64,000 nucleotides of DNA from Lepus europaeus (taxonomy: Eukaryota > Chordata > Mammalia > Lagomorpha > Leporidae), in the NCBI RefSeq assembly GCF_033115175.1, contig NC_084829.1, positions 15,264,496 through 15,328,495 of the forward strand. Reading direction: 5' to 3'. Positions 26,101 through 36,147 of this stretch are shown here, in pieces. Made by a program: the position numbers and the translations under genes. Position 1 is the stretch's first letter. Each line of letters begins with the position of its first letter. The notes beneath the pieces were generated by a model that did not search any database, was not told the origin of the DNA, and saw only the letters and a program-made list of their open reading frames with translations.

Positions 26101-29100
26101 GCCAATAATGTATTAACAGTACCAACTGAGAGTAAGTATGGTTAACTGAGGTTACTAAAAACAAAAAGCAATTCAAATCAATTGGCAATCTACAAAAAGA
26201 GTTAAAGATTTTAAAAGCTATTATTAAAATTGCTATATTGGTCTATTATGCTATATTATATGTGTGTACATATTGTATGTCCACATGGGGAAATTTTATT
26301 AAGAGTTTTATTTTAAATGGCTTATAGATAAGATTGTCCATAAATTTAAGCTGCTAAAATCAATCAAAGATACATTTTAATTTGTGGGACCTGAATCTGT
26401 GTATCATATGTTTTAGACTTGTTGGTAGAAAGAAACTAAAAACATTTTAGATGGTTGTGCTTAAGTTTACTGGCTAAACAAACTACACCATGTTAGATAT
26501 TTAAGAGGTGTTTTCAAATACATGATTCTTAAAATTTATAGAAGGCATTGGACCTTCTGGTAAATGTTTTCTTAAGTTGTTATCTAATGGTTGAAACGGT
26601 TTGCTAAGTATTCATGTGATATTGCTATTGTCAGCAAGCCATCTAGGACTTGCTCCCTCATTTCTCTATTCTAAGCCCAACTTGTTCTTTCATTTCTCTA
26701 TTCTCTTCAAGGTAGGAAACTAATTCTATTATGAAGGAATCTGTAGGATGCACAATTTAATCTTTAGACCTTATAAAAGAGATGGCTAACATTTTTCTGC
26801 AATAGCATAGCCAAAATAAGAACTCAAATAATAATCTCATAGCTAGATTCACTTCGCCATCAGCGAAGTATACAGTAAGTAGAAAAAACCTCCCTTTCAG
26901 ACCAAAGGGAAAGAAAGTTTTAAAGTGAGAATATAATTTTCCTCATGGGCATTGTCTACCTTAGAAAAACTACTACAGAACATGCCTGTGACTATAGACT
27001 TGTAGTTCAGGCCACCGAAGATTCGAGATGGGACACGGGCACTCCCTTGACCTGCATCCTCTGGTCTGCTTTAACACAAACCAGGAGGAAAAGAAAGCTA
27101 GGCATCAGAAGCAATGGGTGGCAGGCCTATTAATGGCTGATCTGTACAGTGATCTGCCCTCAAGGAGACCCAACAGGCCAGTCCACTGCAGTGGCTTTCA
27201 ATGTGGTAAGCCTGGGCTTCAGCAGAAGTCAGCTTGTGAAGAGCCCTGGCAGCTCTGCCAAGAGTTGGATCACTGGAAATGGACCTGCCCTGGAGTCGAA
27301 GGATGCCCAGGTCAGAGCCACAGATCTTATTGGCTCTAAGCTGAAAAGCCCTTCACTCAGCCCAACTTCCAAAGTGACCACTGCAGCTGAGGGGACGGTC
27401 AAGTAGGGTCAGCAACATTGCAGGCAGAACTGTAAATTTCTTGTTAGAGATGCCCCCTGACTTTACCTGGCTAGCTCTCCTCCCAGGCCAGCCAAGTAAT
27501 GAAAGTCAACAGAGTGCCTTCCCCTAGGAGGTTCACACCTCCCTTAGGATATACCCCATGTGAAGAGATAGATAGATCTGGGCCTCTGAATTTACAAGGC
27601 CTAAAGCCCACCAGATTATTATCAAGCCCCTTCTATCAGGTTCTATTTGCCTCTCAATCAGAAAACTTAATTGTAGCTTAGACAGCACCTTTCTTAGCTC
27701 CTCTAATAATGACTCTGTCCTTTGTTCTAGGCCCTGTCTAGTGCACTTGGGCCTCATTCCTTTGTAATCATAACCTCTACTCTACCACCAATGGCTCTAC
27801 TCCCAACCTGTGTGTACTGATGGTCCTCTTCCCCACTTAGTGCTGTATAATTGTTCAGACCTGATAAATGCCACTCTTAGGATCATTGGTTACTATCCTC
27901 ACTCTGTCTTTTATGACCTTGTCTAAATATGATCAGAGTTGGCAAACTTGGAAGGCTTCCATAGCCTTGGCAACTCATGACGACAGCCTAGGATGGTTAC
28001 TGGCGCCATAAACTAGAGTGTCAATTTGTTGGGTCAACAACAGGAGCCACTGTGCACTTGCTCCTCATGTGGGATCTCTGTCCTTAATGTGCTGTACATT
28101 GTGATTTAATGCTATAACTAGTACTCAAACAGTATGTTTCACTTTGTGTTTCTATGTGGGTGCAAACTGTTGAAATCTTTATACTAAATTGATCTTCTGT
28201 ATATAAAGAGAATTGAAAATGAATCTTGATGCAAATGGAAGGGGAAAGGGAGCGGGAGAGGGGAGGGTTGCGGGTGGGAGGGAAGTTATGGGGGGGGGGG
28301 AAGCCATTGTAATCCATAAGCTGTACACTGGAAATTTATATTCATTAAATAAAAGTTAAAAAAAAAAAAAAAAAAGAAATGAACCTTGAGTGAAGCGCAC
28401 TCACGGAACCAGCCGGTGCCCTACGAGGCCGACTCTCCCTCAATCTAAAAACTCAATGCGGCTGATTTCAAACTCTGGACGAAGACCTTGAAAGCTTGAC
28501 ATTTACACACTTACACGTGTACCAAAAGCACAAAGAGCCAAAAACAGCTGTTGCAAGTCTGAAGAAGACAGAATGCAGGCTGGGAGACAGAGGGAGAGGC
28601 AGGGCAGCGGCTCCAGCAGGCAGCGAGCCTCGGCGGACACTCAGGCCAGGTCACTCCTGCTGCCGCTGTCCTGTGTCCCCGGCCACTGTTCACTGGATGT
28701 CAGGAGCACGCCCTTACCACAGCCACGGCACGGTGTCCCCAGCCGAGAACCGTGGCCAGAGGAGCAAGGCAGCGTGGATTTCAGTCTGGGACAGACACCA
28801 GGAGAACGGAACTGACAACAGCCTCGGAATGTCTCGGAGGGAGGAAGACTTGGAGACAGAAGGCGATCCTGGAGGGAAGACAGACTGCTACCTCTGTGGG
28901 AAACAGGAACGTGCACCCCTGCCCCAGGACACATCACCTGGCCGTGGCTGCAGTGCCACGCAGACTCTCAGAATACAACACAGCTCGATGTCCTATGATT
29001 TCAAGCGAAGGATTTCTTGACATGGAAGCACAAATCGTAAACAATAAAATGGATAAACCCAATGACCTTAAAAACAAACCCAGCAAAGACCACCTCGAAT

Positions 29101-32100
29101 ACGTAATGAGATGCCAAATGCTGAAAAGAAGTTACCGACGTCAGATATACTCAGCAATGATCAATACATACCAGCAAAAATCAATCAAGGGCGACAAGCA
29201 GAAAATGAGCTACCAAGGACATTAAAACCCAAACAGACAAAAACATTTAAGATCTTACACTACCAAGTGTTGGCAAAGACGTCGTCAGAACACGCACACA
29301 GGACTAGGAGACTGTGAGACAAGCAACATGCCAGCCTCCCGTGAAACTAGACACATGTCACAGGAGCCCTGCAGATGGCCAGCAGACTTGCACGTCATGA
29401 GCAGTAATGAAGGACACACGTGTCATCTGACCAGTGGCTGTCCTAAAGAAGAGGTTCTTGGTGTGTCCCCCAGGCCAGCCGCCTCAGTATCACCCAGGAC
29501 CTGCTGACATGGCAGATGCTTGGGCCCCACCCCAGATCACACTGCCAGACGCCCTGGGCCCCAGTCCCTGTGTGAGCAGCCCCCTGGGGCATGCGAGGCC
29601 TCCCTCCAGCAACTCTCAGATGTGTGTTCAGATACAGAATGCCAGCGCACACCAGCACTGCTTACAGTCTTGTCTTGTTTCTTTTTTTTTTTTAAAAAAG
29701 ATTTATTAATTTGAAAGACAGAGTTACAGAGGTAGAGACAGACAGAGAGGTCTTCCATCCACTGGTTCATTCCCCAGATGGCTGCAACCAATGGAGCTGC
29801 GCCGATCTGGAGCCAGGAGCCAGGAGCCTCCTCCGGGTCTCCCACGTGGGTGCAGGGGCCCAAGGACTTGGGCCATCTTCTACTGCTTTCCCAGGCCATA
29901 GCAGAGAGCTGGATGGGAAGTGGAGCAGCCGGGACTAAAATCAGTGCCCTTATGGGATGCTGGCGCTTTAGGCCAGGGCTTTAATCTGCTGTGTGACAGC
30001 GCCAGCCCCCAGCACTGCTTACAGTCAAAGGAAACTACCAGAATATCCATCAACGCCATGATGAATAAATCATAGTATATTCATCCAATGGAAATATACG
30101 GGAGACTGTAATGAGCACGTCAGGGATGAACGTGCGGGTGTGGGTGCTTCGCAAAGGTGCACTTGTGTGTGGCCGGAAGGCTGTGGAGCAGACTGAGCGC
30201 CTGCTCACTTCTGGGGACGTGTGCGTGCACGTGTGCAAAGGCAGCATTTCAGGAGGGCTGCTGTGGGGGTGAGAAGGGGCCTGTGGCTGCGCATGGTTTG
30301 CTTCTGAGCTGGAGGACAGAGACGTGGGCTTTTATGGCCCTGACGCCTCTGTGTGCCTGGAATAGTGCAGGACACCGTTTAAAGATCTGAAGCAAATACA
30401 AAGTTAACAGGTGCAATCCGGGAGAGTGAATATGTTGCATTACTGTCACTACTTCACTGGATATTTAAAACACTTCCAAACTAAAAGTTCACAGTACTTC
30501 TCCACGTTCTAAATACAACCCTTCTGGGAGATAATCATACCAGGTTAAAATCGTTAGCTGGCAACCATGTCTTCAGATGTTCTGCATTCTGGAAGGTACC
30601 TTCAGACAGTCTGTGCCTGTCAGTGCAGGTGCCTTTTTGCCCGTTATTTCTATCTTGTCTAACTGGACCGCTGACTCTGGCCCCCACCTCCTCATTCTCC
30701 TCCCAGGCCCTGGGTAACTGTGGAGCATCCAAAGCCAGTCCATCTCTGGGGCACAGGGGCAGCCCTGGCTCCCAAGGGTTCAGCCTGGCTGAGCCACCAG
30801 TTCAGCAGAGACCTGGAGGAGCCTGACACACAGTTCTAGGGACACAGGGAGCCAGAGAACACAGGTACAGAGCAAGGCGTCTCCACGGTCATAATGCTCT
30901 GTTGGGACCTACTCTCATACTCAGCATAAAATGAACGCAATAAACAAACGCTTTCCTGAGAAAACGGGAGAGACGTCCCACAGGAGAACAAGCCTGGGCC
31001 AGGGTCTCACGGAGCACCGGACTCTGGGTTGGCAGCGCCGAGCCCTCTGTGGGTGGCAGGCTGTCACCCCTGTGCCAGGCTGGCGTCCGGCAGTGCCTCT
31101 GCTCCCCTCGAGCTGTGCCCCCTGTTCTGTGGCCACAGCCGTGTCCTCACCCTTGCGGGGCAGAACTTCCCTTGGGCCTGTCCTCACTAACAGCTGATGC
31201 TCCTGCAGGTGAGAGGTACTCTGGCTGCTGTTTCGGAGTTAGGGGGTGAGTTCACAGCTTTACTGTGGGGGTCTGCCAAACTGAACTCCCCCCGGGGGAG
31301 GAAGACGCCCCTTTCAGAAGGGGAGACTTGGGCTGAGCGCCAGGGTGGCTGCGAGCGGCTCGTGGGGAGGCCTGGTGACTGTGTGTGCACGTCCCCCCGC
31401 TCCCACTGAAGCCGAAAGCTCTGGGTGAGGCCTCTGCTTTCAACGTTTCAAGCCACAGACAGTGGCAGCAGGCTCCTGCCTCTTTTTCTTACCTTAATGA
31501 GCCAAACGCTTTGTTGAAACTTGAAGAAAACTACTCTTGAGATGCTCCAAACCACAAAGCTGAACGGTGGCTGGCTGACAAGGATCCCCGGCGCGCCTCT
31601 GCCCTAGCAGCCTCAAGGAGGAGTCTCCCACAGCGCACGGCCCAGCCCTGCCTCCAGGGCTCGCCTGACAGAGGACTCGGCCCTGCAGGTCCGTGCGCCT
31701 CCCTGTGAGGATGGCACTCCGATCCTGTGTGCTGCCTGTGGCCCTGCGTGAAGCTGAACACAGCTGGGTGGCCGAGCACCCCCGTCCCCTGCCGTCTCCT
31801 GCACGCAAGGTGGCGTGGTGTGTCATGGCACTCCGATCTATAGGCTGGCGAGGCACATGCGACCCTGGGCACTGCATGTCTGTGTCCCTCAAAACTCGCT
31901 GCTGGTGCCCGAGGCCTCAGCACGAGGCTGTGTGGAGGTGGGCCCTGTGGGAGGCGGTGGATGTTAGCCAAGGACACGCACCCGACTCTTGCGAGGGAGA
32001 CAGCACAGAGCCCCAGCCCCTCCGGCCGTGTGAGGACACTGTCAGGCAGCCACCTGCAGCCAGGAAAGGCCCTCTCCAGACACCCACACCACGCTGACAC

Positions 32101-34214
32101 CCTGAGCTCAGCCTCAGGCACCAGGGCCTCGGTCACCCTGCGCACGGCATCCTGTTACGTCGGCCCACCTAGGGCGGTGTCTGTCTTAGCTCCTGCCCCA
32201 AACAGGATGGAAGTCCCTGTCCCTGCAGCAAACCGCCATTCCTCCCCAAGGCACAGGGACACCGCTCTCTACGTGGCATTTTGGACTCACCTGACTAACT
32301 CAGAAACTGCAGCTGCCGGCCCCAGAGACCCCCAGCCTGACTCCGCCAGGTGGAGGCGGACTCAGATCAGCAGGCTGCAGAAGGCCAGAAGCTGACTTGA
32401 TGCCCAGACATCCACCTTCCACTCTGAGCTATGCACCCGGGGCTACGCGAGCATCCTCCAGGGTACCGACTGCATCCGCTATACAGCCGTTCATCTGCTT
32501 TCTCTGCATTATCCCCTTCCTTGCCTTCTCCTGGGAAAGGACATGGAATCAGACAACATGGAAGGAACACAGCAAGGATGAGAGACACACGGGCGAGTGT
32601 GGGGGCCCAGTGAGCCAGGGAAAGGGACAAGGACAGGTTCGGGGAGGGGCTTTCTGGGAGGTGACAGGATGCCCACGAGTACAGGAGGGCAGGGAAATGG
32701 GGAGCCCTGTCCTGGGTCCTGCTCCCAGCCCGCAGGGTGTGGGGAGTAAGCCAACAGCACAGCCCGACACTGCCGCTCCGCCCACGCTGGCTGCTCCTCC
32801 TCCGGCAGCCGGCTCCTTGGAAGGAGAGGCCAGAGGAGGGAGTCCGTTGTCGTCTGCTCATTTCTGCACCAAGATGCTCCTCACAGCACCATCACAGAGG
32901 GGAAGGGGCTAAGTGTTCAGCTGCCCCTCTGGGTCTGCAGCTCCACATGTGCCGAGCCGGCCCTGAGGCCTGGGGCAGCTGCGTCTGCACTGAGCACCTG
33001 CAGATTCCTCCCTTGCCTACTCCCTAAACAATACGGGGCAGCGACTCTTCCCACAGTACTTCATCTAGAGATGAGTTCAAGCATGCAGGACAACATGGGA
33101 GGGGCTCGAGTCCCTGTGGACTCTGGTCCTGGAACCAAATCTCCCCACAGACGGTGAGGGATATCCATTAGGATACGTCTTGAGAGAGAAGACACAGCCT
33201 TAAAACCACTGCCAGGGAGGGAGCCCCACACATTATCAGGAAACATCAGATTCAAAGCTGTGTGTATTTGAGGGGCCTTTCAAAAGTTTGTGGGAAAATG
33301 GGGTTTATTCTGGTGCAAAAAACTTTGAAATCCGCGCATTTTTCACAAACTTTTTTGAAAATCCTTTATATGCATGGACCTCAACATTTTTGTACCAAAA
33401 TAAGCCTATCTTTTTTGTAAAGATTTATTTATTTATTTGAGAGGCAGAGTTAGAGACAGAGAGAAAGGTCTTCCATCGGCTGTTCCACTCCCCAGAGCCA
33501 GGAGCCAGGAGCTTCTCCCGGGTCTCCCACACAGGTGCAGAGGCCAAGAACTTGGGCCACCTTCTACTGCTTTCCCAGGCCAAAGGAGGGCTCTGGATCA
33601 GAAGAGGAGCAGTCGGGACTAGAACCAGCATCCATATAGGATGCCAGCGCTGCAAGTAGGCTTGGTCCACTATGGCACAGTGCCAGCCCCTAAGCTCATC
33701 TTTTTCAATTCCATCTTCTAAAAATCTCTGAAGGCCCCTCTTACTGTGTTGGCGACAGTGGAATAAGCAAACTCATGCACACAGGCTGGAAAAACCATGC
33801 TGGCACAGGAACAGGGGTCAGGAGTCAGCCTGTGTTCTGACAGAAGGGATTACCTTACGGGGAATGTCTTTCATCTTTCTTACTAAAAATTTTTTTTCCA
33901 AGTTTTCTGTAACAAAATTTGTAATTTTAAAATGGAGTGTTTTTTTTTTTTTTTTTTTTAAAGGGTCTTCAGCTAGAGCCTGGAACTACAGTGAGACAAA
34001 GCAAAGACCAAGGCAGGGCAGCGTGCACACTGTGGATGCTGGGCCCGCCCCGGCTCACCCCGGCGCTCTGCGATGTGCAGGTGCCCCGTGGACAGGTACT
34101 GCTCCATGTCCTGCTGGAAGGCTTCCTCAAAGAACTTCTGCCGCTCCTTCAGCCTCGTCTGCTGGGCGTGCTCCATGTCCAGGACCTTCCGCGTGTGCTC
34201 TGCATCCAGTTCAG
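17851..34214 (-). CDS. DTNBP1: DTNBP1 (dysbindin), last three coding exons
   Basis: Dysbindin is a coiled-coil subunit of BLOC-1, which acts in lysosome-related organelle biogenesis and synaptic vesicle traffic. Three minus-strand exons (34214-34059, 19020-18877, 18086-17851) have proper splice borders and join in phase to about 178 residues. Order: the end of the coiled coil ([20 protein letters not shown], then [20 protein letters not shown]), the conserved [20 protein letters not shown] block, and an acidic PEST-like tail with [16 protein letters not shown]. The core matches human almost residue for residue; the tail between the GG-EE motif and VQSDEEE is divergent. The human protein is 351 residues, so the N-terminal half lies beyond the right edge. 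It is convergent with JARID2, as in human. Confidence 0.95.
18877..19020 (-). CDS. DTNBP1: DTNBP1 coding exon (conserved dysbindin block)
   Basis: 144 nt, phase 1 to phase 1. Encodes [20 protein letters not shown] and continues through [20 protein letters not shown] to VTG. The donor GTAAGG is standard. If this donor is not used, the frame stays open to a stop at 18758-18760, which would give a different short C-terminus. Confidence 0.95.
19950..20210 (+). repeat. Old L1-like fragment
   Basis: A-rich sequence resembling the 3' part of a decayed L1 ORF1 (aagagcagattacaaaagag, ggctgacaggcaattctga). Diverged; boundaries are rough. Confidence 0.4.
20439..20762 (+). repeat. C-SINE, near full length
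   Basis: ggggccggtactgtggcgca head, gaccCggaaa middle, tttcaaataaattaatt plus A tail. Confidence 0.92.
21184..21491 (+). repeat. C-SINE with target duplication
   Basis: Head ggggccagtgcggttgtagc, A-rich tail. Flanked by AAAAGGCCAAGAA (21170-21182) and AAAAGGCCAGGAG (21492-21504). Confidence 0.9.
21842..22152 (+). repeat. C-SINE with target duplication
   Basis: Head ggggccggcactgtggctca. Flanked by AAGAGGAAGTAAA on both sides (about 21826 and 22153). Confidence 0.92.
22330..22498 (-). repeat. C-SINE fragment
   Basis: Reverse head half, ending accacagcaccagcccc. Confidence 0.75.
22522..22670 (+). repeat. Diverged C-SINE fragment
   Basis: Plus-oriented head part: tgtctggcgcagtagttaag, gacatctgcatccgtatcgg. 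Confidence 0.65.
22847..23188 (+). repeat. C-SINE with internal (CT)n
   Basis: Head gggctggcactatggcac, tail ctcaaataaataataaaatctt. A (CT)n expansion lies before the tail. Confidence 0.88.
23105..23148. repeat. (CT)n microsatellite
   Basis: About 22 CT units inside the SINE just left of the L1 composite. Confidence 0.93.
23241..23256. repeat. Target-site duplication, left copy
   Basis: AGAAATGAACCTTGAG, identical over 16 bp to 28375-28390 after the poly(A). Its presence at both ends shows that the 5.1-kb unit arrived in one target-primed event. Confidence 0.93.
23257..24174 (+). promoter_or_regulatory. L1-type 5' UTR with YY1-like sites
   Basis: Starts within a few bases of CAAGATGGC (23268-23276), the YY1-type motif found at the very start of L1 5' UTRs, so the 5' end looks complete. 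A second, inverted motif (GCGCCATTTTGG-like) lies near 23680. About 0.9 kb precedes the ORF1 ATG. Confidence 0.7.
24175..25212 (+). pseudogene. L1 ORF1 (RNA-binding chaperone protein), one internal stop
   Basis: ORF1p coats L1 RNA as a trimer. The frame starts at ATG 24175, meets a single in-frame TAA at 24343-24345 and stays open to the stop at 25210-25212 (345 codons). The 280-codon part from ATG 24370 holds a long Glu/Lys/Asn-rich coiled coil (to about residue 95), an RRM-like core with [12 protein letters not shown], and the C-terminal domain with [20 protein letters not shown]. The length matches mammalian ORF1p (about 340). One nonsense mutation in an otherwise open frame argues for a young element. 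Confidence 0.88.
25213..26944 (+). other. Unassigned AT-rich filler of the composite element
   Basis: 1.7 kb between the ORF1 stop and the gag-like part, where a normal L1 would carry the start of ORF2. It has no open frame of note on the plus strand. It may be retroviral leader or gag sequence, or element-specific DNA; I do not recognise it with certainty. Confidence 0.5.
26945..27340 (+). pseudogene. Gag nucleocapsid-like remnant inside the L1 composite
   Basis: Two overlapping open stretches (26945-27133 and 27028-27339). The second holds a degenerate zinc knuckle around [14 protein letters not shown] (the usual His is replaced) and then a knuckle-like [13 protein letters not shown], a spacing and HW pair typical of gamma-type ERV gag. 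This suggests an old endogenous retrovirus segment captured by the element. It is not functional, and the assignment rests on these short motifs only. Confidence 0.5.
27408..27527 (+). pseudogene. Retroviral protease-like remnant
   Basis: Just after the gag-like stretch, one frame reads [20 protein letters not shown] and then stops at 27525. The layout resembles the start of a retroviral protease, where a Leu-Leu-Asp-Thr-Gly site is expected after the NFLL-like strand; here it is destroyed. Its order after the gag-like part supports a gag-pro origin. Confidence 0.4.
27740..28374 (+). other. Leporid L1 3' UTR and poly(A) of the composite
   Basis: Ends like leporid L1 elements: a purine/G-rich tract at 28236-28302 including a run of ten G, then CATTAAATAAAAGTT and the A tail. 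AATAAA is at 28348-28353. The G-rich tract is a common feature of mammalian L1 3' UTRs. The left edge is approximate. Confidence 0.75.
28375..28390. repeat. Target-site duplication, right copy
   Basis: AGAAATGAACCTTGAG directly after the A tail, identical to the left copy. Perfect identity suggests a fairly recent insertion. Confidence 0.93.
29019..29330 (+). repeat. Old L1 ORF2 3' fragment
   Basis: catggaagcacaaatcgtaa and caagtgttggcaaagac-type landmarks resemble the 3' end of ancient L1 ORF2; the frame is broken. Probably the same old element as 30034-30115. Confidence 0.5.
29440..29640 (+). repeat. Possible MER5-like DNA transposon fragment
   Basis: cagtatcacccaggacctgc followed by gggccccaccccagatcac resembles the non-autonomous hAT MER5 family. 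No terminal repeats were confirmed. Confidence 0.35.
29670..30009 (-). repeat. C-SINE with perfect 17-bp target duplication
   Basis: Full reverse copy (T run to gccagcccc). CAGCACTGCTTACAGTC occurs at 29653-29669 and again at 30010-30026. Confidence 0.95.
30034..30115 (+). repeat. Old L1 ORF2 3' fragment
   Basis: atatccatcaacgccatgat then catagtatattcatccaatgg, the classic end of L1 ORF2 (isolated vector-style 'tgtccatcaac...aatggaatac' consensus), diverged. Confidence 0.6.
30116..33255. other. DTNBP1 intron, nothing recognised
   Basis: Three kb of GC-rich, apparently unique sequence. Overlapping open frames on both strands (for example 31531-32145 minus, 32397-32912 plus) show no family signature. 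Confidence 0.55.
33270..33372. mobile_element. Mariner-like miniature inverted-repeat element
   Basis: Short palindromic element: cctttcaaaagtttgtggga near the left end is the near reverse complement of cacaaacttttttgaaaatc at the right. Consistent with a decayed mariner-type MITE. Confidence 0.6.
33411..33692 (-). repeat. C-SINE
   Basis: Reverse copy from aagatttatttatttatttg to cagtgccagcccc. Possible duplication taagcctatcttt / taagctcatcttt at the flanks. Confidence 0.88.
34059..34214 (-). CDS. DTNBP1: DTNBP1 coding exon (end of coiled coil)
   Basis: 156 nt. The minus-strand acceptor is TTTCCTAG and the donor GTGAGC. Encodes the completion of an Ala codon, then [20 protein letters not shown] and on to [13 protein letters not shown]. 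Rich in Glu, Gln, Lys and Arg with heptad-like spacing. Ends in phase 1. Confidence 0.95.
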
Positions 34215-34589
34215 CTAGGAAAGCGAATGACAGGGTTAGGATCTGCAAAGGGGCTGAGGGAAAATGGCGCGCCCACCCTCTGACGAGCCTGGGCTGCCCC
34301 CTGCTCACACCTGCCGTACTTCTTCCTGTCACTGTTCCAGGGCCCTCAGGGCCACACCTTCGCTGTGCCTGCCCCTGGGCTGGGGGTCCTCCCACCTGCA
34401 TCCCCCACTGCTGTGTGACACCCAGTGGCTCACCCTCCAGAAGCAGCTCCCCAGGAACCCCGCAGCTGGCCCAGGAGCAATCTGCCCCCACACCCCGGCA
34501 CTCACACGTCTGCAGCTGACTTACAGGTTTCAGTACAGCAGGAAAAGACTTGGGGTTCTGGGCACTGGGACTACATAATACTCCTTTTA

Positions 34590-34650
34590 ATGTTCTGTCC
34601 CCCAGCTCAGTGCCAGGCACAGTGAGCACTCAGTAAATGCTGAGCATGGA
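34590..34650 (+). repeat. MIR/L2-type 3' end fragment
   Basis: tcagtgccaggcacagtgag followed by cactcagtaaatgctgag matches the conserved core end of ancient mammalian SINE/LINE2 repeats. Confidence 0.55.
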
Positions 34651-34727
34651 ACATTATGTAGCCCTGAAAGGGAAAGAAATCCTTACGCATGCTACAGCTG
34701 AGGACACTGTGGTAAGAGAAGTCATCT

Positions 34728-34986
34728 AGGGGCCGGCGCTGTGGTGCAGTGGGTAAAGCTACCACCTGCGGTGCTGGCATACCATAGGGCACCTGTTCTG
34801 GTGCCAGCTGCTCACTTCCAATGCAGCTGCCTGTCAAAGTCCTGGGAAGGTAGCAGAGGATGGCTCAAGTGCTTGGGCCCCTGGCTGCTGTGGCCATCTG
34901 GGGAATAAACCAGCAGATTTCTTTCTTTTCTTCCTTTCTCCCTCTGCCTCTCCATCTCTTTCAAATAAATAAATATTTTTTAAAAA
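34728..34986 (+). repeat. C-SINE with internal deletion
   Basis: ggggccggcgctgtggtgca head and tttcaaataaataaatattt tail; the middle jumps from gggcccctgg to ctgctgtggccatctgggg. Confidence 0.88.
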
Positions 34987-35136
34987 GGAGATGCATCCTA
35001 AAATTCCCTTGGGGGGAAATACAAGTCCTGTGTGATTCTGCTTATATGAGGGAGGACCCAGCGCAGGCAAATTCAGACAGTCTGGGGTTGGGGGAGGGGA
35101 CAAGGAGAGTTGATGTTTAAGGGGTCTGAAGTTTCA

Positions 35137-35468
35137 ATTTTTTTTTTAAAAAGAACTATATTATTTATTTATTTTTTATCTACTTGAAAGGCAGACACAC
35201 TCACAGAGGAGAAAAAAGAGAAATCTTTCACCTACTGGTTCACTCCCCAAATGCCTGCAACAGGTGGGTAGGCCAGCCTGAAGCCAAGAGACAAGAACCC
35301 AATCTACATCTTCCACATGGGCAGCAGGGACCAAATTACTTGAGCCACCATCCACTGCTTCCCTGGGTGCACATCGGCAAGAAGCTGGAATTGGAAGTGG
35401 AGCTGAGACTTTAACCCAGGCAACTCCAATCGGGATGCAGATGTCACAGGTAGTGTCGTCGGCATTTT
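35137..35468 (-). repeat. C-SINE
   Basis: Diverged reverse copy: tttatttattttttatctac, ggcagacacactcacagag. Confidence 0.7.
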
Positions 35469-35474
35469 TCCCCT

Positions 35475-35705
35475 TAGATTTTTATTTTTATTTATTTATT
35501 TAAAGGGCGGAGGTGGGGGTGAGGGATATCTTCCATCTGCTGGTTCATTCCCCAGAATGCCCCTGAGAGCTGGGGCCCCCACCCTGAAGTCCATCTTGGT
35601 CTCCCACTGGGGTGGCAGGGATCTACTGCCTCCCAGACACATTAGCGAGGAGCTACATGGAAAGCAGAGCAGCCAGGACCTGAAACAGTGCTCCGATGTG
35701 GGATG
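35475..35705 (-). repeat. C-SINE fragment
   Basis: tttatttttatttatttatt, ccatctgctggttcattccc; adjacent to the previous copy in the same orientation. Confidence 0.7.
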
Positions 35706-35749
35706 TGGGTAGCCCCGGAGTCTGGGTTCTGTAAGATGAAAGGCATCTT

Positions 35750-35875
35750 GGAGATGGATGGTGGTGATGATCATGCAACATTATGAATGTACTTAATGTC
35801 ACTACACTGGAAACATGTAAATGGTTAATATGGTGCATTTTATGTTATGTGCATTTTACCACAATTAAAAAAATG
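35750..35875 (+). repeat. L1M-type 3' end
   Basis: acattatgaatgtacttaat, gttatgtgcattttaccaca and a terminal A run match the 3' UTR end of old mammalian L1M subfamilies. Confidence 0.75.
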
Positions 35876-36147
35876 GGGATAAAAAGCAATCACCTATATT
35901 AGAAAATGTCTAGCTTTGGCTTTGCAATTTATTGACCAGGTAACCTAAGTCAGCTAATCCATCTTATCTGAAAATTTGGCATAGAAACATGAACCCAACA
36001 TTGATATGAAACTTCCACAAAATATTGCGAAAGAACACGATAATTAAAGTGAGCAGAGTCCTCCACCGTAGGCCCAAGTCGGTAATGGTCAGCAAGGACT
36101 ACTGACACAAGAAGCCGAAGTTCACTAGCCGATTGATCTTTCCTGAG

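Larger units (their letters stand above)
23257..28374 (+). mobile_element. ORF2-less L1 (half-L1/HAL1-like) composite, 5.1 kb
   Basis: A single insertion bounded by a perfect 16-bp target-site duplication (23241-23256 and 28375-28390) and ending in poly(A). Layout: L1 5' UTR (23257-24174), ORF1 with one internal stop (24175-25212), about 2.5 kb with no ORF2 reading frame but with degenerate gag-like and protease-like stretches (26945-27527), and a leporid L1 3' UTR with a purine/G-rich tract (28236-28302), AATAAA (28348-28353) and an A tail. No endonuclease or reverse transcriptase was found in any frame, so it must have been mobilised in trans. It lies antisense to DTNBP1 in the intron between the 34.1- and 19.0-kb exons. 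HAL1 elements (L1 derivatives with ORF1 only) are known in mammals; the retroviral-like filler is the unusual part. Confidence 0.85.

Noticed and set aside
32397..32912. 171-codon frame in DTNBP1 intron
   Set aside because: Overlapped by equally long frames on the other strand in GC-rich DNA; no conserved motif.
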